This document shows positions 34,634 to 47,404 of a DNA stretch of 64,000 nt, piece by piece. The notes beneath the pieces were generated by a model that made no database searches, had not been told where the DNA came from, and saw only the letters and a list, made by a program, of their open reading frames with translations. Position 1 is the stretch's first letter; each line of letters opens with the position of its first letter. Source of the stretch: Hydrogenophaga flava NBRC 102514 (GTDB lineage Bacteria; Pseudomonadota; Gammaproteobacteria; Burkholderiales; Burkholderiaceae_C). Location: assembly GCF_001571145.1 (NCBI RefSeq), contig NZ_BCTF01000026.1:1-64000 (forward strand), given 5' to 3'. A program made the position numbers and the translations under genes.

Positions 34634-36277
34634 ATGACCCAGAAAGCACCCAACAGCAACTGGTGGCGCGGCGGCGTGATCTACCAGATCTACCCGCGCT
34701 CGTTCCAGGACTCCAACGGCGACGGCATCGGCGACCTGCCGGGCATCACGCAGCGGCTGGACCACATCGCGGCCCTCGGCGCCGACGGCATCTGGATCTC
34801 GCCCTTCTTCAAGAGCCCGATGAAGGACTTCGGCTACGACGTCAGCGACTACTGCGACGTCGACCCGATGTTCGGCACGCTGGACGACTTCCGCGCACTG
34901 GTGGCGCGCGCCCACCAGCTCGGCCTGAAGGTGATGATCGACCAGGTGCTCTCGCACACCGCCGACGCGCACCCCTGGTTCGTGGAAAGCCGCAGCAGCC
35001 GCGACAACCCCAAGGTCGACTGGTACGTGTGGGCCGACGCGCAGCACGACGGCACGCCGCCCAACAACTGGCTGTCCATCTTCGGTGGCAGCGCCTGGCA
35101 GTGGGACACGCGCCGCTGCCAGTACTACCTGCACAACTTCCTGACCAGCCAGCCCGACCTGAATTTCCACAACCCGCAGGTGCAGGACGCGCTGCTGGCC
35201 ACGGTGAAGTTCTGGCTCGACCTGGGCGTGGACGGCTACCGTCTGGACACCGCCAACTTCTACTTCCACGACGCGCAGCTGCGCAGCAACCCCGGTCGCG
35301 GCGCGCCCGACCCGAGCAAGCCCGACCCCGCGGTCAACCCCTACAACCCCTACGCCTGGCAGCGCCACCTGCACGACAAGAGCCAGCCGGAAAACCTGGT
35401 GTTCCTGCAGCGCCTGCGCGCCCTGCTCGACCAGTACCCGGACACCACCATGGTCGGCGAGATCGGCGACGACGACGGCCTGGCCCGCGTAGCCGAGTAC
35501 ACCAGCGGCGGCGACAAGCTGCACATGGCCTACTGCTTCGACTTCCTGGGCCCGCTGAAAGACGCGCCGTTCCTGCACGGCGTGCTCAGCCGCTTCAACC
35601 AGATCGTCGGCGACGGCTGGCCCTGCTGGGCCCTGTCCAACCACGACTGCGTGCGCTCGGCCACGCGCTGGGGCGGCGAGCACCCGGGCCCGCGCCAGCT
35701 GCGCCTGATGGCCGCCTTCCAGGCCAGCCTGCGCGGCACAGTCTGCCTCTACCAGGGCGAAGAACTTGGCCTGCCCGAAGCGCAGCTGAGCTTCGAGGAG
35801 CTGCAGGACCCGTACGGCATCACCATGTGGCCGGAGTTCAAGGGCCGCGACGGCTGCCGCACCCCCATGCCCTGGTCGGCCGATGCGCCGCACGCCGGCT
35901 TCACCAGCGGCGCCAAGCCCTGGCTGCCGGTGGCCGCCACGCACACCGCCCTGGCGGTGGACCAACAGGCGGGCCGCGAAGGTTCGCTGCTCGGCTATTT
36001 CACGCAGCTGCTGCACTGGCGGCGCGAACAGCCGGCGCTGGTGCACGGCTCGCTGGAACTGCTGGCCCTGCACCCGCAGGTGCTGGCCTTCGTGCGCGAG
36101 GACGAAGCGCAGCGCGTGCTCTGCGCCTTCAACTTCAGCGACACCGCCGCCACGCTGGCCCTGCCCGACGGCTGGTCGGCGGCGAAGGTGCTCGGTGGCA
36201 GCGGCCTGGGCGGCGCCCGCGCCGAGGCCGGCGAGATCCGATTCGAACCCTGGGGTGGTCTGTTCGTGCAGGCCTGA
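34634..36277 (+). CDS. GH13 alpha-glucosidase (AglA-like)
   Basis: The 547-residue cytoplasmic enzyme has the alpha-amylase-family residues: nucleophile D205 (GYRLDTANF), acid/base E276 (MVGEIGDDD) and D338 (SNHDCVR). The N-terminal signature is WWRGGVIYQIYPRSFQDSNGDGIGDL. It would hydrolyse maltose, sucrose, trehalulose or related alpha-glucosides imported by the transporter. The sequence resembles AglA proteins of rhizobial operons. A 28-base gap follows the permease gene. The substrate preference cannot be read from the sequence. Confidence 0.9.
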   Translation: MTQKAPNSNWWRGGVIYQIYPRSFQDSNGDGIGDLPGITQRLDHIAALGADGIWISPFFKSPMKDFGYDVSDYCDVDPMFGTLDDFRALVARAHQLGLKVMIDQVLSHTADAHPWFVESRSSRDNPKVDWYVWADAQHDGTPPNNWLSIFGGSAWQWDTRRCQYYLHNFLTSQPDLNFHNPQVQDALLATVKFWLDLGVDGYRLDTANFYFHDAQLRSNPGRGAPDPSKPDPAVNPYNPYAWQRHLHDKSQPENLVFLQRLRALLDQYPDTTMVGEIGDDDGLARVAEYTSGGDKLHMAYCFDFLGPLKDAPFLHGVLSRFNQIVGDGWPCWALSNHDCVRSATRWGGEHPGPRQLRLMAAFQASLRGTVCLYQGEELGLPEAQLSFEELQDPYGITMWPEFKGRDGCRTPMPWSADAPHAGFTSGAKPWLPVAATHTALAVDQQAGREGSLLGYFTQLLHWRREQPALVHGSLELLALHPQVLAFVREDEAQRVLCAFNFSDTAATLALPDGWSAAKVLGGSGLGGARAEAGEIRFEPWGGLFVQA

Positions 36278-36305
36278 CACCCGACACCACACAGGAGACC
36301 GCACC

Positions 36306-37441
<1,136 letters not shown>

Positions 37442-37445
<4 letters not shown>

Positions 37446-39208
37446 GCGCCCTGGGCAGCTTCGACCACCGCCGCGCGGTGGTCTACCAGATCTACCCGCG
37501 CAGCTTCTGCGACGCCAACGGCGACGGCGTGGGCGACCTGCGCGGCATCACCTCGAAACTGGACCACCTGCAGGCCCTGGGCGTGGACGTGGTCTGGCTC
37601 TCGCCGGTCTACGCCTCGCCACAGGACGACAACGGCTACGACATCAGCGACTACCGCGCCATCGCGCCCGAGTTCGGCACCATGGCCGACTTCGACGAGA
37701 TGCTGGCGCAGATGCACGCACGCGGCATCCGCCTGGTGATGGACCTGGTGGTCAACCACAGCTCGGACGAACACCGCTGGTTCACCGAAGCCCGCAAGAG
37801 CCGCGACAACCCGTTCCACGATTACTACCTCTGGCGCGAACCGCGCATCGGTGACGATGGTGAGCGCCAACCACCCACCAACTGGGAAGCGGCCTTCAAC
37901 GGATCGGTGTGGGAGTGGAACGAAGCCACCGGCGAGTACTACCTGCACATGTTCAGCCGCAAGCAGCCGGACCTGAACTGGGAGAACCCGCGCCTGCGCG
38001 CCGAGGTCTACGACGTCATGCGCTTCTGGCTCGACAAGGGCGTGGACGGCTTCCGCATGGACGTGATCAACATGATCTCCAAGCCCTGGAACCCCGACGG
38101 CTCGCTGCCCGACGCGCCGGTGGTGCGCGACGGTTTCCTGCAACCCGGTTTCGCGATGAGCTGCAACGGCCCGCGCCTGACCGAGTTCCTGCGCGAGATG
38201 CGGCGCGAGGTGCTGGACCACTACGACACCATCACCGTGGGCGAGGCGCCGCTGGCCACCGTGGCCGAAGGCGTGGCGCTGACCCACCCGGACACCGGCG
38301 CGCTGGACATGCTGTTCCAGTTCGAGCACATGGACCTCGATTCCATCGGTGGCCACGTCGGAGGCAAATGGGCGCTCAAGCCCCTCGACCTGCGCGACCT
38401 CAAGCGCACCATGCAGCGCTGGCAGGACGCGCTCGACGGCCGGGGCTGGAACAGCCTGTACCTCTCCAACCACGACCAGCCGCGCCCGGTCTCGCGCTTC
38501 GGCGACGACGGCCCGGCGCACCGCGTCGCCTCCGCCAAGCTGCTGGGCACCTGGCTGCACAGCCACCAGGGCACACCCTACATCTACCAGGGCGAAGAGC
38601 TGGGCATGCGCAACGTCGCCTTCCCGTCCATCGATCACTACCAGGACATCGAGAGCCGCAACCACTGGCGCACGGCGGTTCAGGAGCGCGGCGAAGACCC
38701 GGCCACCGTGCTGCGCAGCCTGCACGCCAAGAGCCGCGACAACGCCCGCACGCCCATCCCCTGGGACCCGGCGCAACCGAACGCAGGTTTCAGCACCGGC
38801 ACGCCCTGGCTGGCCCTGCATCCCGACTCGCCCGAGGTGAATGCAGCCCGGGCCGTGGCCGACCCCGACTCGGTGTTCCACCACTACCGGCGCCTGATCC
38901 GCCTGCGGCGCGAACACCCGGTCCTGGCCCTGGGCCACAGCCGGCAGTGGCTGGCCGAACACCCGGCGCTCAGCGCCATGGAGCGTGTGTGGGAAGGCGA
39001 GCGCTGGCTGGTGGTCTGCAACTTCTCGGGCCAGGCGCAGCCCGTTCCCCTGCCGACGGCGCTGACCGGTGCACCGGCCGAGCTGCTGCTGGGCAACCGG
39101 CCCGAACGCCGCGGCCGGGTGGACGAGCGGCAGCACGGCGCCGCGGCCATCGACCTGGCCACGCTGGTGTGCGCCCCCTGGGAGGCGCTGATCGTCCGGA
39201 TGGGCTGA
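37442..39208 (+). CDS. GH13 oligo-1,6-glucosidase/alpha-glucosidase
   Basis: The 588-residue enzyme begins at a GTG overlapping the preceding stop. It has D207 (GFRMDVINM), E268 (TVGEAPL) and D345 (SNHDQPR) as the catalytic triad, the VNHSSDEH motif, and the GH13_31-like layout of oligo-1,6-glucosidases, trehalose-6-phosphate hydrolases and maltases. It is distinct from the first GH13 enzyme, with an internal insertion around residues 210-240. Isomaltose, trehalose-type or other alpha-glucosides are possible substrates. It has no signal peptide. Confidence 0.9.
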
Positions 39209-40921
<1,713 letters not shown>

Positions 40922-40937
40922 CACCTCCTGTCGCACC

Positions 40938-42803
40938 ATGCTCGACCGCATCGAACACCGCCTCGCCCAGTCCCTGCGCGCCCAGCCCCACTGGACCGCC
41001 TTCGCGAAACGGCTGTCGGTGCACGGTCCCCGGCTGGTGCGCGAGCTGTCCCACCTGTACGGCGAACGGCCAGACTTCGAGCAGGTGGTCGAGGACCTGC
41101 TGCACGTGGCCTACGACGGCTGGCGCCAGCGGCCCGCCGAGCTGCAGCGCCTGGACGCACAGCGCGAGCAGGCGCCCGATTGGTTCGCCTCGAACCAGAT
41201 GCTCGGTGGCGTCTGCTACGCCGACCTCTGGGCCGGCGGCTTCGAGGGGGTGAAGGCGCAGATCCCGTATCTGAAAGAGCTGGGCCTGACCTACCTGCAC
41301 CTGATGCCGCCCTACCGGTGCCCGCAGCCGCACAACGACGGCGGCTACGCGGTCAGCAGCTACCGCGCCACCGACCCGGCGCTGGGCAGCATGGACGAGC
41401 TGCGCGAGCTGTTCACCGAATTGCGGCAGGCGGGCATCTCCCCGGTGCTGGACTTCGTGTTCAACCACACCTCCGACGAACACGAGTGGGCGCAGAAGGC
41501 CGCCGCCGGCGACGCCGAACACAGCGCGTACTACTGGATCTTCCCGGACCGCAGCGGGCCCGACGCCTACGAGCAGACGGTGCGCGAGATCTTCCCGGAC
41601 GAGCACCCCGGCGCGTTCACCCAATTGCCCGACGGCCGCTGGATCTGGACCACCTTCCACACCTACCAGTGGGACCTGAACTACAGCAACCCGGCCGTGT
41701 TCACCGCCATGGCGCGCGAGATGCTGTTCATCGCCAACCTGGGCGTGGACTTCCTGCGCATGGACGCGGTGGCCTTCGTCTGGAAGCGCCTGGGAACGCC
41801 CTGCGAGAACCTGCCCGAGGCCCACCACCTGCTGCGTGCGTACAACGCGCTGTGCCGCATCGCCGCGCCCTCGCTGCTGTTCAAGAGCGAAGCCATCGTG
41901 CACCCGGACGATGTGGCGGCCTACATCTCCCCCGAGGAGTGCCAGGTCTCTTACAACCCGCTGCAGATGGCGCTGCTGTGGAACTCGCTGGCCACGCGCG
42001 AGGTGAACCTGCTGCAGCACGCGCTGGAGCACCGCCACGCCCTGCCGCCGCACACCGCCTGGGTCAACTACGTGCGCAGCCACGACGACATCGGCTGGAC
42101 CTTTGCCGACGAGGACGCGGCGCACTTCGGCATCGACGGCTTCGCGCACCGCCAGTTCCTCAACAAGTTCTTCGTCAACCGCTTCGCTGGCAGCTTTGCG
42201 CGCGGTGAGCCCTTCCAGGACAACCCGGCGACCGGCGACTGCCGCATCAGCGGCACCGCTGCCTCGCTCTGCGGCGTGGAACAGGGCGACGTGCACGGCA
42301 TCGCGCGCCTGCTGCTGCTCTACGGCGTGGTGCTGGCCAGCGGCGGCATCCCGCTGATCTACCTGGGCGACGAGGTCGCCACGCGGAACGACCACGGCTG
42401 GCAGCAGGACCCGCACAAGGCCTCGGACAGCCGCTGGCTGCACCGCCCGCCGCGGGACGCCGCGCGCTGCGCGCAGCGCCACGACCCGTCGACGCCCGCC
42501 GGCCGCATGTTCACCGGCCTCACCCACCTGATCGGCCTGCGCCGGCACCTGCCCGCGCTCGCAGGCGGCGCCCTCACCCCGTTCTGGACGCAGAACCCGG
42601 CGGTGCTGGGTTTCCGGCGCGGCGAGGGTGCGGCCTCGGTCCTGGTGCTGGCCAACTTCAGCGAGCACCCGCAGGCGGTGGAGCACCGCGTGCTGGCGGC
42701 GATGCCCGGCGCTGTGGTGGACGTGGTCGGTGGCGGTGGATTCGACCTGCGCACCGGACTCACCCTGCAGCCCTACCAGCAGCTGTGGCTGGTGCCCGCC
42801 TGA
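40938..42803 (+). CDS. ams: Amylosucrase-family enzyme (GH13_4); possibly sucrose hydrolase
   Basis: The 621-residue protein has the helical N-terminal domain and (beta/alpha)8 barrel of amylosucrase. The catalytic residues are D276 (FLRMDAVAF), E318 ([10 protein letters not shown]) and D383 (RSHDDIGWT); the amylosucrase-type substrate loop [15 protein letters not shown] and the ACY-like domain B are present. Amylosucrase transfers glucose from sucrose to make an alpha-1,4-glucan and releases fructose; the related Xanthomonas sucrose hydrolase only hydrolyses. The sequence cannot decide between them. It ends the LacI-linked region; no fructokinase gene is visible. Confidence 0.88.
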   Translation: MLDRIEHRLAQSLRAQPHWTAFAKRLSVHGPRLVRELSHLYGERPDFEQVVEDLLHVAYDGWRQRPAELQRLDAQREQAPDWFASNQMLGGVCYADLWAGGFEGVKAQIPYLKELGLTYLHLMPPYRCPQPHNDGGYAVSSYRATDPALGSMDELRELFTELRQAGISPVLDFVFNHTSDEHEWAQKAAAGDAEHSAYYWIFPDRSGPDAYEQTVREIFPDEHPGAFTQLPDGRWIWTTFHTYQWDLNYSNPAVFTAMAREMLFIANLGVDFLRMDAVAFVWKRLGTPCENLPEAHHLLRAYNALCRIAAPSLLFKSEAIVHPDDVAAYISPEECQVSYNPLQMALLWNSLATREVNLLQHALEHRHALPPHTAWVNYVRSHDDIGWTFADEDAAHFGIDGFAHRQFLNKFFVNRFAGSFARGEPFQDNPATGDCRISGTAASLCGVEQGDVHGIARLLLLYGVVLASGGIPLIYLGDEVATRNDHGWQQDPHKASDSRWLHRPPRDAARCAQRHDPSTPAGRMFTGLTHLIGLRRHLPALAGGALTPFWTQNPAVLGFRRGEGAASVLVLANFSEHPQAVEHRVLAAMPGAVVDVVGGGGFDLRTGLTLQPYQQLWLVPA

Positions 42804-42806
42804 GCG

Positions 42807-42826
42807 GGCCCGCCAGGAAGCGGGCC
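42807..42826 (+). terminator. Hairpin after the amylosucrase gene
   Basis: GGCCCGC-CAGGAA-GCGGGCC, seven perfect GC pairs, begins 4 bases after the stop. No T-run follows, so it is at best a weak or Rho-dependent end; the next gene's promoter starts about 17 bases later. Confidence 0.45.
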
Positions 42827-42842
42827 GTCAGGGTCGGCTGGC

Positions 42843-42848
42843 TATAAT
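42843..42848 (+). promoter_or_regulatory. Promoter -10 box of the cytochrome gene
   Basis: A perfect TATAAT lies 65 bases before the cytochrome c start. The matching -35 region is poor (CCGTCA near 42825 is the best I see), so an activator or extended contacts may be needed. Confidence 0.5.
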
Positions 42849-42913
42849 TCGCGGCTATTTGCCCTGTGCAGGGGCCCCACCCCCAACAGACCGACTCGCC
42901 ATCCGAGGAACCC

Positions 42914-43771
42914 ATGAGCGACCACGCGCACGACTCCCACACCGGCCCGATCAAAACCCCCGCCCAGCTGCTCTGGACGTCGTTCTTTTTCTTCGTGGCA
43001 CCCGTTTTCGTCATCACCGGACTGGTGTACTACGTCACCTCGGACAACAAGCCGGCCGCCGGCGCCGTCGACCCCGAACTGGCCACGGCCATGCGCATCC
43101 AGAAGATCGGCTCGGTCGAGCTGCGCGATGCCAACCGCCCGCTGGCCACTGGTGAAGCGGTCTACACCGCCCAGTGCTCGGCCTGTCACGCCGCCGGCCT
43201 CGCCGGTGCACCCAAGTTCGGCGACGCCGCCGCCTGGGGCCCCTGCATCGCCACCGGCTATGAAGCCCTGCTGACCTCTGCCCTCAAGGGCAAGAACGCC
43301 ATGGGCGCGCAAGGTGGTGGCGCGTTCAGCGACGTCGAGATCGGCCGCGCCGTGGTGCACATGGCCAACGCCGCCGGCGGCAAGTTCGCCGAGCCGCAGG
43401 CCCCGGCCGCTGCAGGTGCTGCCGCTGCCGCACCCGCCGCTGAAGCCGTTCCCGCAGCCGCCCCTGCCGCCGCGGCTCCTGCAGCCGCCGCCCCGGTGGC
43501 CGCCGCGCCCGCTGCTGCGGCTGTGCCCGTCGCCGGTGCTGGCGAGGCCCTGTACAAGCAGGCCTGCTCGGTCTGCCACGCCGCCGGCGTGGCAGGCGCG
43601 CCCAAGTTCGGCGACAAGGCCGCCTGGTCGGCCCGCGTCGGTCTGGGTCTGGACGGTCTGACCGCCAGCGCCATCAAGGGCAAGAACGCCATGCCACCCA
43701 AGGGCGGTTCCACCGCCTCGGACGCCGACATCAAGGCCGCCGTCGAGTACATGCTGGCCGCCGTCAAGTAA
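42914..43771 (+). CDS. Membrane-anchored dihaem c5-type cytochrome
   Basis: The 285-residue protein has an N-terminal membrane anchor (about 18-38), then two c5-like haem domains: CSACH with axial methionine in GKNAMGAQGG, and CSVCH with GKNAMPPKGG. They are joined by an alanine/proline-rich linker of about 55 residues. The two halves share AGAPKFGD and GKNAM stretches, so the gene arose by internal duplication. It is periplasmic and probably shuttles electrons between the bc1 complex and terminal oxidases or reductases. GAGGAA precedes the start. Confidence 0.9.
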   Translation: MSDHAHDSHTGPIKTPAQLLWTSFFFFVAPVFVITGLVYYVTSDNKPAAGAVDPELATAMRIQKIGSVELRDANRPLATGEAVYTAQCSACHAAGLAGAPKFGDAAAWGPCIATGYEALLTSALKGKNAMGAQGGGAFSDVEIGRAVVHMANAAGGKFAEPQAPAAAGAAAAAPAAEAVPAAAPAAAAPAAAAPVAAAPAAAAVPVAGAGEALYKQACSVCHAAGVAGAPKFGDKAAWSARVGLGLDGLTASAIKGKNAMPPKGGSTASDADIKAAVEYMLAAVK

Positions 43772-43787
43772 GGGCGCAGCACCCCAC

Positions 43788-43817
43788 AAAAAAGCCGGTC
43801 CAGCGACCGGCTTTTTT
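43788..43817. terminator. Bidirectional terminator
   Basis: AAAAAA-GCCGGTC-CAGC-GACCGGC-TTTTTT: a seven-pair stem with a four-base loop, flanked by A and T runs on both sides. It can end the cytochrome transcript (rightward) and the convergent 44400-43834 transcript (leftward). Confidence 0.93.
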
Positions 43818-43833
43818 GTTGCCCGCTCCAGGC

Positions 43834-44400
43834 TCAGATCCAGGGGGCCGGTCCCAGGGCGCGCTGCGGGCTCCTCACGAAGGCCCAGCGCTGCGGCAGG
43901 CTGTCCGCCGCCACGGGCTCGGGCTGCCAGTGGCCCTGCTCCACCTGGTCGGCCGCCTGTGCCATGTCGCTGGTGTGCACCAGGCCCAGGCCCAGGGCGG
44001 TCACGAGGTAGAGGTGCCCGGCTTCGTCCAGCAGGCAGCGCTCCACGGCGCCAGCCGGCGCACCGGTGTGGGCCTGCACCGAACCGTCGGGCTGCAGGCG
44101 CCAGACCCAGGGCGCGGCTTCGAGCTCGACATAGACCCGCTGCGGCCCGTTCTGGAAGAACCACCGGCCCTGTTCGTCGGGCATGTAGTTCCGGCCGATG
44201 AAGGCGATCAGCTTGTCGTGCAGCAGGCGCGAACCCTTGGCCGGCACCGCTGCCTCTCCTGGTTCCACCGCAAAGGGGCCAGCACGCTGGCAACGATCGT
44301 CGCGCATGTACCAGTCGCCGCGCGCGTCCAGTCCCAGCCATCCGTGGCAGTCGGGCACGTTGGGCCATTTGGCGAGTGCGGCCTTGACGATGTCGTCCAT
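43834..44400 (-). CDS. Conserved betaproteobacterial protein of unknown function
   Basis: The 188-residue cytoplasmic protein opens with MDDIVKAALAKWPNVPDCHGWLGLDARGDWYMRD and contains a GRWFFQNGPQRVYVELE block. I recognise this as a widespread Burkholderiales conserved protein of a DUF family (number not certain). No catalytic motif or membrane segment is evident. Its start lies 9 bases behind the hydrolase stop, so the two are likely cotranscribed. Confidence 0.7.
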   Translation of the reverse strand: MDDIVKAALAKWPNVPDCHGWLGLDARGDWYMRDDRCQRAGPFAVEPGEAAVPAKGSRLLHDKLIAFIGRNYMPDEQGRWFFQNGPQRVYVELEAAPWVWRLQPDGSVQAHTGAPAGAVERCLLDEAGHLYLVTALGLGLVHTSDMAQAADQVEQGHWQPEPVAADSLPQRWAFVRSPQRALGPAPWI

Positions 44401-44409
44401 GGGTTGTCC

Positions 44410-45408
44410 TCAGCGGTGGGCCAGCAGCCAGTGACCGACCGCCGCCGGCATGGCCATCACGTGGCCGGGCAGGCCCAGGGGGGGCAGGGACACGGAGAAG
44501 CCGACATGCCCACCCTGCGCCGGCTGCCAGAGCGTGACCTGGTGGCCGGCCTGGCTAGGCGTGGGCAGTGAACCGGCCGGCACGAAGGGGTCGTTCAGCG
44601 CATTGAGCGCCAGCGCGGGCACGCGGATGTCGCTGAGCACCGGCTTGGCCGACGCGCGGGCCCAGTAGTCGTCGGTGTCGCGAAAGCCATGCAGCGGTGC
44701 GGTGAAGAGGTTGTCGAACTGGTAGAGGTCGCTCGCGGCCAGCAACGCCTCGCGGTCGAACAGGCCGGGGTGCTGCTCCAGCTTCTTCAGCGCCTTGGGC
44801 ACCATGGTGGAGAGGAACATGCGGGTGTAGACCAGCCGGTTGAAGCCGCGCCCGATGGCGTGACCACCCGCAGCCAGATCGAGCGGCGAACAGACGGCGG
44901 CCACCGCCCGCACCGTGCGCCCGGCCGCGAAGCCCATCTCGCCGGCCCAGCGCAGCAGCGCGTTGCCGCCCAGGGACACACCGGCGGCCAGCAGCGGGCG
45001 GCCCGGGTGTGTGGTGGCGAAGCGGCGGAGCATCCAGTCGATTTCCTGAAAGTCGCCCGAGTGGTAGGCGCGCGGCGCCAGGTTCAGCTCGCCCGAGCAG
45101 CCGCGGAAATGCGGCACGGCCAGCACCAGGCCTTCGCGGGCGGCGAAATCGGCAAAGGCCACCGCGTACTGGCTGGCCGAGGAGCCCTCCAACCCGTGGA
45201 ACAGCACCAGCAGCGGCGCATCCGGCGCCACCGCGTGGGTGGTGGTGTCGACGTCGACGAAGTCACCGTCGGGGGTCTGCCAACGCTCGCGCCGCCATTG
45301 CGGGGCGGGCCCCGCGTGGCGCCGCGCAAACAGCGCTGCCCACAGGGTCTGGGCGTTGCCGCCCGGCAGCCACCAGGGGGCCGTGTAGTCGAAAGCCAGG
45401 GCCGCCAT
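44410..45408 (-). CDS. YheT-type alpha/beta-hydrolase
   Basis: The 332-residue protein has the alpha/beta-hydrolase fold with oxyanion motif FHGLEGSS (about residues 69-76), nucleophile elbow GVSLGGN (about 143-149), an aspartate in LNDPFVP and a histidine in GGHVGFS near the C-terminus. The family (COG0429, YheT) includes putative hydrolases and acyltransferases of unknown substrate. It is downstream of the SnoaL-like gene with a 2-base gap. Confidence 0.85.
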   Translation of the reverse strand: MAALAFDYTAPWWLPGGNAQTLWAALFARRHAGPAPQWRRERWQTPDGDFVDVDTTTHAVAPDAPLLVLFHGLEGSSASQYAVAFADFAAREGLVLAVPHFRGCSGELNLAPRAYHSGDFQEIDWMLRRFATTHPGRPLLAAGVSLGGNALLRWAGEMGFAAGRTVRAVAAVCSPLDLAAGGHAIGRGFNRLVYTRMFLSTMVPKALKKLEQHPGLFDREALLAASDLYQFDNLFTAPLHGFRDTDDYWARASAKPVLSDIRVPALALNALNDPFVPAGSLPTPSQAGHQVTLWQPAQGGHVGFSVSLPPLGLPGHVMAMPAAVGHWLLAHR

Positions 45409-45410
45409 GC

Positions 45411-45848
45411 TCAGTGCAGCACCGGCGGCGCGCTCAAGGCGTCCGCCGGCTCGTTGCGGCTGCCCGGGCTGGCGTGGTGGGCCACCATGCGCCAGCCGTG
45501 CACCGTCTTGGCGTACACATTGGTGGCCAGCACCCAGGCGTGGGCCGGTCCGTCGTCGCTCATCACCTCGATGCGCTCGATCACGCTGTGCACGCTGCAG
45601 CCACCGGCGTCGATGCGGCGCGCCCGCTCGGGCTGCACGCGCACGCCACCATTGGCCAGCAGGGCCTCGAACGCCGCACGGACGGCGGTGTGGCCGATCA
45701 GGCGCTGCCCGCCCGGGTGCACACAGACGATGTCCTCTTCATCGGCCCAGCAGGCCATGAGGCGCTCCGGGTCGCCCTGGTGCAGGGCGTCGTAGAAGGC
45801 GGCTTCGATGTCGTCCGCAGTGCCGGGGGAAAACTTGGGGCGGGGCAT
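45411..45848 (-). CDS. SnoaL-like/NTF2-fold protein
   Basis: The 145-residue protein has the NTF2-like cone-fold pattern: FYDALHQGDPERLMACWADEEDIVCVHPGG, then GHTAVRAAFEALL and a C-terminal WRMVAHHASP. Such proteins (SnoaL/DUF4440 type) are small enzymes or binding proteins of varied function. I start at MPRPKFSPG; an in-frame ATG 30 bases earlier is possible and no clear ribosome site separates them. Confidence 0.72.
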   Translation of the reverse strand: MPRPKFSPGTADDIEAAFYDALHQGDPERLMACWADEEDIVCVHPGGQRLIGHTAVRAAFEALLANGGVRVQPERARRIDAGGCSVHSVIERIEVMSDDGPAHAWVLATNVYAKTVHGWRMVAHHASPGSRNEPADALSAPPVLH

Positions 45849-45920
45849 GGGGGTGCAGGGGCGTGGTCGGAGGCGCAAAAGCGGGGCACTATGATAGGTC
45901 TTTGCCCCGCAGGAGTGACC

Positions 45921-46520
45921 ATGAAGCGCCGTCTGTCCCTCGCCTCCCTCGTGCTCGCCACCACCCTCACCCTCTCCGGCTGCGGCTACAACGAGTTCCA
46001 GAGCCTGGACGAACAGAGCAAGTCGGCCTGGGCCGAGGTGCTCAACCAGTACCAGCGCCGCGCCGATCTCATTCCCAACATCGTCGCCACCGTCAAGGGC
46101 GAGGCGAACTTCGAGCAGGAGACCCTGACCAAGGTGGTCGAGGCGCGCGCCAAGGCCACGTCAATCCAGGTCACGCCCGAGATGCTCGGCGACCCCGAGG
46201 CCATGGCCAAGTTCCAGGCCGCGCAGGGCGAGCTGGGCAGCGCGCTCAGCCGCCTGATGGTGGTGGTCGAGCAGTACCCCAACCTCAAGGCCAACCAAGG
46301 CTTCTCCGACCTGCGCGTGCAGCTCGAAGGCACGGAGAACCGCATCACCGTGGCCCGCAACCGCTACATCGAGGCGGTTCAGTCCTACAACGTGCTCACG
46401 CGCAGCTTCCCGACCAACCTCACCGCCATGGTCTTTGGCTACAAGACCAAGGAAGGTTTCAAGGTCGAGAACGAGGCCGCCATCAGCGCGCCCCCCAAGG
46501 TCGACTTCAACAAGCCATGA
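45921..46520 (+). CDS. lemA: LemA family protein
   Basis: The 199-residue protein has a lipoprotein-type signal peptide ending LTLSGC and the helical LemA domain (NQYQRRADLIPNIVATVKG, then long amphipathic helices). LemA proteins are envelope proteins of uncertain role, often encoded with TPM-domain partners, as here. AGGAG precedes the ATG by 5 bases; a TATGAT box at 45890-45895 is a possible -10. Its stop overlaps the next start (ATGA). Confidence 0.9.
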   Translation: MKRRLSLASLVLATTLTLSGCGYNEFQSLDEQSKSAWAEVLNQYQRRADLIPNIVATVKGEANFEQETLTKVVEARAKATSIQVTPEMLGDPEAMAKFQAAQGELGSALSRLMVVVEQYPNLKANQGFSDLRVQLEGTENRITVARNRYIEAVQSYNVLTRSFPTNLTAMVFGYKTKEGFKVENEAAISAPPKVDFNKP

Positions 46521-47404
46521 CGCCGCGCCGGGTCCGCGCTCTCGGCGTGGGTGTGCTCTGGCTTCTGTGGGCGGCGCTGGCGTGGGCGCAGGCCGTGCTG
46601 CCAGTGCCCGAGCTGCGCAGCCGGCTGATCGACCAGACCGGGACACTGGACGCCGCCCAGCAGGCCTCCCTCGAATCCCGACTGGCGGCCTTCGAAGCCC
46701 AGCGCGGCACGCAGATCGTGGTGGTGCTGGTGCCCACCACCCAGCCCGAAGACATCGCCGACTACACCCAGCGGCTGGGCGACGCCTGGAAGATCGGGCG
46801 ACAGGACGTGGGCGACGGCGTGCTGTTCGTGGTGGCCAAGAACGACCGGCGGGTCCGCATCGCCACCAGCAAGACGCTGGAGGGGGCCATTCCCGACCTG
46901 GTGGCCCGCCGCATCATCGACCAGGCGGTCACGCCCGCCTTCCGCCGCAACGACTTCGCTGGCGGCATCGGGGCCGGTGTCGACCAGATCATCGCCCACG
47001 TGTCCGGCGAGAACCTGCCCCTGCCCGACGGGGGCGCGGCAGAAGACGCAGGTTTCGCGCCCATGGACCTGTTGATCTTCCTGGTCTTTGCCGTGCCGAT
47101 GTTCTCGGCCGTGCTGCGCAGCCTGTTCGGCAACAAGCTGGGCACCCTGCTCACGGGTGCGGGTGCGGGCGCCATCGCGTGGGTGCTCACCGCGGTGGTC
47201 TGGATCGCCGTGGGCGCGGGTCTGCTGGCCATGCTCGCCGCGCTGTTCTTGCAGATGCTGCCGTCGACGCCTTCGTCAGGACGGGGGCGTCACGGTGGCT
47301 GGGGCGGCGGCGGTTTTGGTGGTGGAGGCCGCAGCGGGGGGGGTGGCTTCAGCTCGGGTGGCGGCGGTAATTTCGGTGGCGGTGGTGCCTCCGGAAGCTG
47401 GTGA
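46517..47404 (+). CDS. TPM-domain (YgcG-type) membrane protein
   Basis: The 295-residue protein has a signal peptide (cut after AWAQ), a TPM domain (about residues 35-165, LIDQTGTLDAAQQASLE ... IVVVLVPTTQ), two membrane segments (about 188-208 and 220-250), and a glycine/serine-rich tail ending GGGGASGSW. This layout matches the YgcG-like partners of LemA. The glycine-rich tail is typical of the family. It is thought to act in the envelope; the function is unknown. Confidence 0.88.
   Translation: MTPRRVRALGVGVLWLLWAALAWAQAVLPVPELRSRLIDQTGTLDAAQQASLESRLAAFEAQRGTQIVVVLVPTTQPEDIADYTQRLGDAWKIGRQDVGDGVLFVVAKNDRRVRIATSKTLEGAIPDLVARRIIDQAVTPAFRRNDFAGGIGAGVDQIIAHVSGENLPLPDGGAAEDAGFAPMDLLIFLVFAVPMFSAVLRSLFGNKLGTLLTGAGAGAIAWVLTAVVWIAVGAGLLAMLAALFLQMLPSTPSSGRGRHGGWGGGGFGGGGRSGGGGFSSGGGGNFGGGGASGSW

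Noticed and set aside
40938..42803. Trehalose synthase as the identity of the last GH13 enzyme
   Set aside because: The helical N-terminal domain, the [15 protein letters not shown] loop and the spacing of the catalytic residues fit amylosucrase/sucrose hydrolase better.
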